This document shows, in pieces, positions 41,136 to 46,388 of a stretch of 46,388 nucleotides of DNA. This stretch comes from Corynebacterium phocae (GTDB lineage Bacteria > Actinomycetota > Actinomycetes > Mycobacteriales > Mycobacteriaceae), in the NCBI RefSeq assembly GCF_008693075.1, contig NZ_VXKJ01000003.1:1-46388 (forward strand), written 5' to 3'. Numbering within the stretch: position 1 is the stretch's first letter; the number at the start of each line of letters is the position of its first letter. The position numbers were made by a program, and so were the translations under genes. Under the pieces are notes generated by a model. The model made no database searches. It saw only the letters and a program-made list of their open reading frames with translations, and was not told where the DNA came from.

Positions 41136-43538
41136 GTGGCAAAGTTACTGTACAAGTTGGGCAGATGGTCCTTCCTTAACCGCTGGAAGGTCATTGTTGC
41201 GTGGATAATCATCGTGGGCGCTACTGCGGGCGCGTCCGCGGCCCTGATGAAGCCCATGACCTCTGAGTACGCCATTGACGGCACCCCGGCCATTGACGCC
41301 ACGCGCCGCGCGGTGGAGCTGTTCCCAGAGTCCGGAAACCCAGCTGATTCCCCCACGGTGAACCTGGTGTTTAAGGCCCCGGACGGCCAGAAGCTATCAG
41401 ATCCCGCCAACTTTGACGCCGTCCAGGCGGTAGTGGATCACATCGCGGCCAACTTGGAGTATTCCGGCCAGCGCTTTGGCAACCCGCTGGTGGTGTCCCC
41501 GGAGCTGCAGAAGGAGGTCATCCGCCGGTTTACGGAGATGGGTCTGCCGGAAGAAACTGCCCGCGTTGACGCCGCGAACTTGGCCATGGTCAACGCGGAG
41601 GAAACCATCGCGTACACCTCCTTTGATTTTGACGCGCCCAGCCCCTACCAGGTGGAGCCCGCAGATAAGGCCGTGGTTCACCAGGCCATGGATATTGGCC
41701 GCGAAAAGGGCTTGACGGTGGAAGCCGGCGGGGCCGGTTTTGGCGATGACATCGAGGTCAACTCCACCTCGGAGGCCGTGGGCCTGTCCGTGGCTTTCAT
41801 CGTGCTGATTATCACCTTTGGCTCCCTGATTTCGGCGGGCATGCCGCTGATTTCCGCGGTCATCGGCGTCGGTTTGGGCGCTATGGGCGTGACCATTGCC
41901 ACGCATTGGATGGAGCTTAATGACCTCACGCCGGTGCTGGCCGTGATGATTGGCTTGGCCGTGGGCATTGACTACGCGCTGTTTATCATGTCGCGTTACC
42001 GCCAGGAACGCGCGCGCATGTCCGGCCCCGATGCCGCCGGTATGGCCGCCGGGACCGCCGGCTCTTCCGTAGTCTTTGCCGGCGCGACGGTGTTTGTGGC
42101 GCTGTTTGCGCTGGTCATCGCCAAGATTGGCTTCCTGACAGCCATGGGCATGGCCGCGGCCGGCACGGTGCTGATGTCCGTGCTGGTGGCGCTCACGCTG
42201 ATTCCGGCACTGCTGGGCCTGGCGGGGGACAAGGCCTTCGCCTGGCGGATCCCGTGGGTGGCGGGCAACCGCAAGCGCGGGCGGCGCGGCAAGCCGGGGC
42301 CTACCATGGGAAAGCGGTGGGTGCGCTTTGTGCAGCGTTTCCCGGCGCTGGTCATGGCCGTGGTGGTGCTCTCCCTGGGCGCGTTGAGCTACCCGGTGCT
42401 TAACATGCAGCTTTCCCTGCCGGCGGATACCAGTTCCAACCCGGACACCACGCAGCGCAAGGCCGCGGACTTGCTATCAGAGGGATTTGGCCCCGGGATT
42501 AACGGCCCGTTCCTGGTGATTGTCAACGGCGCTGAGGCCAATCCGGACGCCCCGGCACTGGCACCGCTGGTTGCCGCGCAGCAGGAAGGCACGCAGGAGG
42601 ACAAGGCCGCTTTGGGTTCCTTTATGTACGCCACGCAGAAGCTCAACCAGGTGGGCGGGGTCAAGCACGCGCAGTTGGTGGGCGTGTCCAAAGATAATAA
42701 GGCTGCGCAGGTGCTGGTCACCCCCACCACTGCGCCCACGGATAAGGCCACGGTGGGTACCGCCACGGCGCTGCGCACCGTGAATGCCGAAATCGCCGAT
42801 GCCACCGGCGCGGAAGTTGGCATGACCGGCCTGACCGCAGTCCAGCTAGACATCACCGAGCGCCTAGAAGCCGCCATGGGGCCGTACCTGGCCGTGGTGG
42901 TGGGCCTGGCGATTGTGCTGCTGCTGATTGTATTCCGGTCCATCATGGTTCCCGTGGTGGCCGGCCTGGGCTTCCTGCTGTCGGTGGGCGCGGCCTTCGG
43001 CATGACCGTGTTGGTCTGGCAGATGGGCTTTACCGGCCTGGTGCCAGCGCCTGGTCCGCTGATTTCTTTCATGCCCATCTTCCTTATCGGCGTGACCTTT
43101 GGCCTGGCCATGGACTATGAGGTATTCCTGGTCACCCGCATGCGGGAGCACTTCCTGCGCCACCCGGCGGGCACCGACCCGCGTATCACTCCCGTGGAGG
43201 ACTCCGTTATCGAGGGCTTTACCCACGCCGCCCGCGTGGTCACCGCCGCTGCCATCATCATGATTTCCGTCTTCGTGGCCTTTATCAACCAGCCGCTGCC
43301 GTTCATCCAAATCTTTGGCTTCGCGCTGGCCTGCGGGATCGTGTTTGACGCCTTCTTTGTCCGCATGGCGCTGGTGCCCGCCACCATGTTCCTGATGGGC
43401 CGGGCCACCTGGTGGATGCCACGCTGGCTGGACAAAATCCTCCCCACCATCGACGTAGAAGGCACCGCGCTGGAAGAGGAATGGGAAGCCCGCAACCGGG
43501 GCAACTACAATAGCGAGCATGAACCAACCCCTGCTTGA
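41136..43538 (+). CDS. MmpL-family RND transporter
   Basis: An inner-membrane lipid or glycolipid exporter; in corynebacteria CmpL proteins move trehalose monocorynomycolate and related lipids. 800 residues, about 12 membrane helices in two halves, with large porter loops (about 40-190 and 420-570). The proton-relay Asp-Tyr pairs are visible: GLAVGIDYALFIMSRYRQER (D279-Y280) and FGLAMDYEVFLVTRM (D660-Y661). The GTG start at 41136 has GGAGG upstream. The 3' end overlaps tgt by 20 bases. Which lipid it carries cannot be read. Shortness of the C terminus is normal for this subgroup. Confidence 0.9.
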   Translation: MAKLLYKLGRWSFLNRWKVIVAWIIIVGATAGASAALMKPMTSEYAIDGTPAIDATRRAVELFPESGNPADSPTVNLVFKAPDGQKLSDPANFDAVQAVVDHIAANLEYSGQRFGNPLVVSPELQKEVIRRFTEMGLPEETARVDAANLAMVNAEETIAYTSFDFDAPSPYQVEPADKAVVHQAMDIGREKGLTVEAGGAGFGDDIEVNSTSEAVGLSVAFIVLIITFGSLISAGMPLISAVIGVGLGAMGVTIATHWMELNDLTPVLAVMIGLAVGIDYALFIMSRYRQERARMSGPDAAGMAAGTAGSSVVFAGATVFVALFALVIAKIGFLTAMGMAAAGTVLMSVLVALTLIPALLGLAGDKAFAWRIPWVAGNRKRGRRGKPGPTMGKRWVRFVQRFPALVMAVVVLSLGALSYPVLNMQLSLPADTSSNPDTTQRKAADLLSEGFGPGINGPFLVIVNGAEANPDAPALAPLVAAQQEGTQEDKAALGSFMYATQKLNQVGGVKHAQLVGVSKDNKAAQVLVTPTTAPTDKATVGTATALRTVNAEIADATGAEVGMTGLTAVQLDITERLEAAMGPYLAVVVGLAIVLLLIVFRSIMVPVVAGLGFLLSVGAAFGMTVLVWQMGFTGLVPAPGPLISFMPIFLIGVTFGLAMDYEVFLVTRMREHFLRHPAGTDPRITPVEDSVIEGFTHAARVVTAAAIIMISVFVAFINQPLPFIQIFGFALACGIVFDAFFVRMALVPATMFLMGRATWWMPRWLDKILPTIDVEGTALEEEWEARNRGNYNSEHEPTPA

Positions 43539-44799
43539 TACTGACCTGTCCTTCACCCAAGGCACCGCACTGAGCGAAGAACTAGGCGAAGGCCCCGGCA
43601 AGCACGGCCGCACCGGCACCATCCACACTCCGCACGGGGACATCCAGACCCCGGCGTTTATCCCCGTGGCCACCAAGGCCACGGTGAAAACGCTCACCCC
43701 GGAGCAGATCCGCATGACCGGCGCGCAGGCCATTTTGTCCAACGCTTACCACCTCTACCTGCAGCCGGGCCACGACGTGGTGGACGCCGCCGGGGGAGTG
43801 GCCGCTTTTGAGAACTGGCACGGGCCCACCTACACCGACTCCGGCGGGTTCCAGGTCATGTCCCTGGGCGTGGGTTTCAAGAAAGTGCTGGCCATGGATG
43901 CTTCGGAGCTGAGCGAAAAGGACATCCGCGCGGCCAAGAAGGAGCGCATGGCGCTAGTGGATGAAGACGGCGTGGACTTCCGCTCCATCATCGACGGCTC
44001 CAAGCACCGCTTCACCCCGGAGGTGTCCATGCAGATCCAGCACGGCCTGGGCGCGGACATCCTCTTCGCCTTCGACGAGCTGACCACCCTGGTGGACACC
44101 CGCCAGTACCAGGAGGAATCCGTGGCGCGCACGCACCGCTGGGCCAAGCGCTGCCTGGATGAGCACCACCGGCAGACCCTCGCGCGCGCCGGCAAGCCCC
44201 GCCAATCCCTGTGGGGCGTTATCCAGGGCGCGCAGTACGAGGACCTGCGCCGCCAGGCCACCCGCGGCCTCGTGGAGCTATCCAACCAGGCGGAAGCAGA
44301 AGGCCGGCGCGGCTTTGGCGGCTTTGGTATTGGCGGCGCGCTGGAAAAGGAGAACCTGGGCACCATCGTGGGCTGGGTCTGCGACGAGCTGCCCAAGGAA
44401 AAGCCCCGCCACCTGCTGGGTATTTCCGAGCCCGACGACCTGTTCACCGCCGTGGCGGCCGGCGCGGACACCTTCGACTGCGTGGCACCCACCCGCCTGG
44501 CGCGTCGCGGCGGGGTCTACACCCTGGACGGCCGTATGACGCTTACCAACGCCCGCTTCAAGCGCGACTTCGCCGGCGTGGATGAGGAGTTTGGCGGCTA
44601 CGTCTCCAACAACTACTCCCGCGCCTACCTCCACCACCTGCTCAAAGCCAAGGAATTCCTGGCCGGCACGCTGTGCACCATCCACAACCTGGAGTTCATG
44701 GTGCGTCTGGTTGACAACATCCGCGCCTCCATCGAGGGTGGCTACTTCTCCGAGTACCGCGATGAGTTCATGGGCCGCTACTACGCGGGCAAGAAATAA
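43519..44799 (+). CDS. tgt: tRNA-guanine/queuine transglycosylase without the zinc cysteines
   Basis: A base exchange enzyme placing queuine or preQ1 at G34 of GUN-anticodon tRNAs. 426 residues. Family motifs are present: TDSGGFQVMSLG (about 112), RRGFGGFGIGGALEKENLG (about 265-285, where typical bacterial Tgt has GGLAVGE), and DTFDCVAPTRLARRGG (about 320, with the catalytic Asp). Usual Tgt has C-x-C-x-x-C before N-x-x-R-A-Y-L-H-H; here it reads EEFGGYVSNNYSRAYLHHL (about 356-374), so the three zinc-binding cysteines are replaced by Phe, Gly and Ser. The later His in TIHNLEF remains. Its ATG lies inside the end of the mmpL gene, so translation may be coupled. Confidence 0.85.
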   Translation: MNQPLLDTDLSFTQGTALSEELGEGPGKHGRTGTIHTPHGDIQTPAFIPVATKATVKTLTPEQIRMTGAQAILSNAYHLYLQPGHDVVDAAGGVAAFENWHGPTYTDSGGFQVMSLGVGFKKVLAMDASELSEKDIRAAKKERMALVDEDGVDFRSIIDGSKHRFTPEVSMQIQHGLGADILFAFDELTTLVDTRQYQEESVARTHRWAKRCLDEHHRQTLARAGKPRQSLWGVIQGAQYEDLRRQATRGLVELSNQAEAEGRRGFGGFGIGGALEKENLGTIVGWVCDELPKEKPRHLLGISEPDDLFTAVAAGADTFDCVAPTRLARRGGVYTLDGRMTLTNARFKRDFAGVDEEFGGYVSNNYSRAYLHHLLKAKEFLAGTLCTIHNLEFMVRLVDNIRASIEGGYFSEYRDEFMGRYYAGKK

Positions 44800-45034
44800 C
44801 CACCGGTTGGGGTTGCCCCGGAACTGGCAGTGATTAGCGTACCGCCACCTGCGCGTGGCAGTGCTCCGTCGGCCCGGTGCGTGGACGGGCGGCAACTCGA
44901 GGTAGACTACCCACAGCTGTGTGGGAGCCCTTGCGTATGTTCTAACCTGGGAACACTGCGAGGTTTCGGAAGGTCTGGGACGATCGGAAGGGGAGGACTT
45001 ACACAGCTTATATTTGTATTCTTGTATGGAGGTT
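44800..45034. other. Spacer before the coiled-coil gene
   Basis: About 235 bases without a gene. GGAGG at 45028-45032 precedes the next start. No strong terminator is seen after tgt. Confidence 0.4.
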
Positions 45035-45448
45035 ATGCCTGTGGGAGGAAACTCGGACGACATTGCTGCGTTGAAGCAGAGGATCGACTATCTGTCTGCA
45101 CAAGTAGAGCGTCTGGTTGAGCTGCAATCCTCCTATCCATCACCAATGACAACTTTTCGAAAATCAGCGATGTTAGCAGCCTTGACTTTCGAGCAAGAGG
45201 CCTTAGCCCGCAAGTTGTTAGGGGCGGTTCATGCTTTTAACAATGGTGAAAAGGTTGACATCAACCAAGGCCTGCTTCCTTTTCATGAGGAGACCGTAGG
45301 CTTGTTTAACAAGTATGCTGATAGGGGAGAGATCAACTCCGAAGAGGTGAAGGACATGCTAAAAACATTTATTCCGGGCGGTGATGGTGCGGCCCAACGC
45401 TTACTCGAGGCGTGGGAAATAGTTCAGTCCCAAACTTCAACTAAGTGA
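45035..45448 (+). CDS. Hypothetical cytoplasmic protein with N-terminal coiled coil
   Basis: 137 residues from ATG 45035; a GTG at 45041 with better RBS spacing, or ATG 45026, are alternatives. Residues about 8-35 (DDIAALKQRIDYLSAQVERL) form a likely coiled coil. The rest is helical and acidic, with a C-terminal GGDGAAQRLLEAWEIVQSQ. No signal peptide, membrane segment or known domain. The function is not recognised. Confidence 0.6.
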   Translation: MPVGGNSDDIAALKQRIDYLSAQVERLVELQSSYPSPMTTFRKSAMLAALTFEQEALARKLLGAVHAFNNGEKVDINQGLLPFHEETVGLFNKYADRGEINSEEVKDMLKTFIPGGDGAAQRLLEAWEIVQSQTSTK

Positions 45449-45725
45449 CGGCGAACTGTATTGAGGAGATGTACAACAGGAAGCGTAGGCACTCAGTGAT
45501 TGGCATGACAACCCCGGCGGCCTTCGAGAGAAAAATCGAAACTACCACCGAAACCGGCTCGCAAGCCGCTTAGAACCCTGTCCGGGATTTGGGGGCAACC
45601 CCAACGCTGCACGCGCAAAATTAGCTGGCGCTTGACAATCTGAAAATCTCCCGGTTTGCGGGCAACCCCAAGGGGATAGTTCACATAGTTGATGATAGCG
45701 ACTCCCTCTTCAGGGGAGACTGAGG
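45449..45725. other. Spacer with a weak minus-strand frame
   Basis: A minus-strand frame from about 45684 to 45493 (NYPLGVARKPGDFQIVKRQL, 63 codons from GTG) continues upstream through GVAIINYV and looks partly protein-like, but it lacks an RBS and a known family. It may be a relic of a deleted gene. Two near-copies of GGGCAACCCCAA occur at about 45591-45603 and 45660-45671. Confidence 0.3.
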
Positions 45726-46055
45726 CTATTTCACAGTGATCTGAATGTCGGTTCTTCCTGATGGCGGCACTTCGATCTTTACTTCACCTTTCATTTTCAC
45801 GTCGAGGCAGTGGACGGTGATTGACTGCTTCCCGGGATAAACACCGGTCTCAAACTTGCCAGCAGAATCCGTCATAATAGCGTTCTCTTCAAACCTATTA
45901 GTCGAATTGACTGAACAGTTCTCTACAGGCCTGTCAGCACTGTCATGAACAACTCCACTGAGCGAAACGTGTTCCATTTCATCGTTTGCGGAAGAACACC
46001 CGACTAGTCCGACCACAATGACTATAAAAAGACCGATACCCTTCACAGATCGCAT
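45726..46055 (-). CDS. Small lipoprotein with carboxypeptidase-regulatory-like domain
   Basis: 109 residues. The lipoprotein signal VVGLVGCSSANDE has a clear lipobox with Cys20. The mature part (about 30-109) is beta-rich: LSGVVHDSADRPVENCSVNS, then SAGKFETGVYPGKQSITVHC, ending PPSGRTDIQITVK, which fits a carboxypeptidase-regulatory (CarboxypepD_reg) fold. It is just downstream of the protease fragment, 7 bases apart, so the two probably formed a unit. Ligand unknown. Confidence 0.75.
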   Translation of the reverse strand: MRSVKGIGLFIVIVVGLVGCSSANDEMEHVSLSGVVHDSADRPVENCSVNSTNRFEENAIMTDSAGKFETGVYPGKQSITVHCLDVKMKGEVKIEVPPSGRTDIQITVK

Positions 46056-46062
46056 GACGCAC

Positions 46063-46388
46063 CTACTTAATCTTCATAATGATCTCGTATAAACTCTTCG
46101 TGATTCGCGTAGCGCCGTTTCTTGCGTCTGTACAGTAGTCCTTTCCTGCTCTCCCAACTCCGTATGCGTGTATGGCGATCGCTTGGTTGGTGCTCGGCTC
46201 ATACACAGGTGATCCACTCTGCCCACCAGTAGTGTCAATAGAATAACAGAGCTGATTTGGCTTGGAATATTCGATTTTTCCTGACATTCTGAAGTGGCCT
46301 TTGGTTTGTTCCTAGCAATTTACCTTGGTTTCCATTATTTCAGGAAGCTGGTTTTGGCTGCAATATTCGGCCTCAACTTCCAGTGGAG
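46063..46388 (-). pseudogene. Trypsin-like (V8-type) serine protease C terminus, broken and cut by the window edge
   Basis: A minus-strand frame from 46287 to 46063 (74 codons from ATG) encodes MSGKIEYSKPNQLCYSIDTT followed by GGQSGSPVYEPSTNQAIAIH and a C-terminal helix. GGQSGSPV is the active-site serine motif of V8/glutamyl-endopeptidase-like proteases. The same frame continues upstream to the window end but holds an in-frame TAG at 46312-46314. The His and Asp parts of the triad would lie beyond the window. Either a nonsense-disrupted gene or an unrelated fragment; the ending is clear, the rest is not. Confidence 0.55.

Noticed and set aside
42864..43742. A 292-codon minus-strand frame over the end of mmpL and the start of tgt
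   Set aside because: Both strands of this DNA are already used by well-supported genes; the frame shows no family features.

Overview
The window looks like a chromosomal segment of a Corynebacterium-type actinobacterium. It carries an arabinosyltransferase of the Emb family, the galactan-export ABC pair Wzm/Wzt with a GlfT1-like galactofuranosyltransferase, an MmpL exporter, a SucE-like and a DccT-like dicarboxylate transporter, and tyrA next to tadA. As I recall it, the core gene order (emb, glfT1, wzt, wzm, class V aminotransferase-like protein, quinone oxidoreductase, moe/moa genes, pat, dccT, CsbD-like gene) resembles the emb to tyrA/tadA neighbourhood of C. glutamicum, and the first part resembles the Rv3777-Rv3783 region of M. 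tuberculosis. The species cannot be named from the sequence alone.

Layout. (1) 1-15,100, cell envelope: emb, then a two-gene operon for a very large surface protein and a secreted metzincin-like metalloprotease, then on the minus strand glfT1, two tandem small secreted paralogues, wzt and wzm. (2) 15,100-18,230: a class V aminotransferase-fold protein without the usual lysine, a tiny membrane protein and a PIG3-type quinone oxidoreductase. (3) 18,320-24,075, an accessory island starting at tRNA-Ser(TGA): an Abi_2-type abortive infection protein, several small membrane-anchored or secreted unknowns, and decayed remnants including a wrecked PIN toxin-antitoxin pair. (4) 24,075-27,390: molybdenum cofactor genes moeB, moaE, moaB/mog and moeA, with moaD divergent. 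(5) 27,496-38,435, metabolism and transport: a small membrane protein, pat, tRNA-Ser(GCT), a beta-lactamase-fold serine hydrolase, ACR3 arsenite exporter, dccT, tRNA-Arg(ACG), sucE, tyrA, the tadA pair, a CsbD protein and tRNA-Ser(CGA). (6) 38,436-46,388: an LRR/Ig surface protein, an mmpL gene overlapping tgt, a coiled-coil unknown, a small lipoprotein and a protease remnant cut by the window edge.

Themes. The envelope genes cooperate: Wzm/Wzt and GlfT1 supply galactan, Emb adds arabinan, MmpL exports lipids or other substrates, and the surface proteins sit in or across that envelope. Three large and two small secreted proteins have no LPXTG motif; each ends in a hydrophobic segment with a very short, mostly hydrophobic tail, which suggests a shared non-sortase anchoring mode. 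The most unusual points are the small secreted family sharing an N-D-x-A-x-G-Y-x-x-G-T-T-A core, a Tgt that has lost all three zinc cysteines, the lysine-less aminotransferase relative, and tandem duplications that copy the stop-codon region at the 3' ends of genes.
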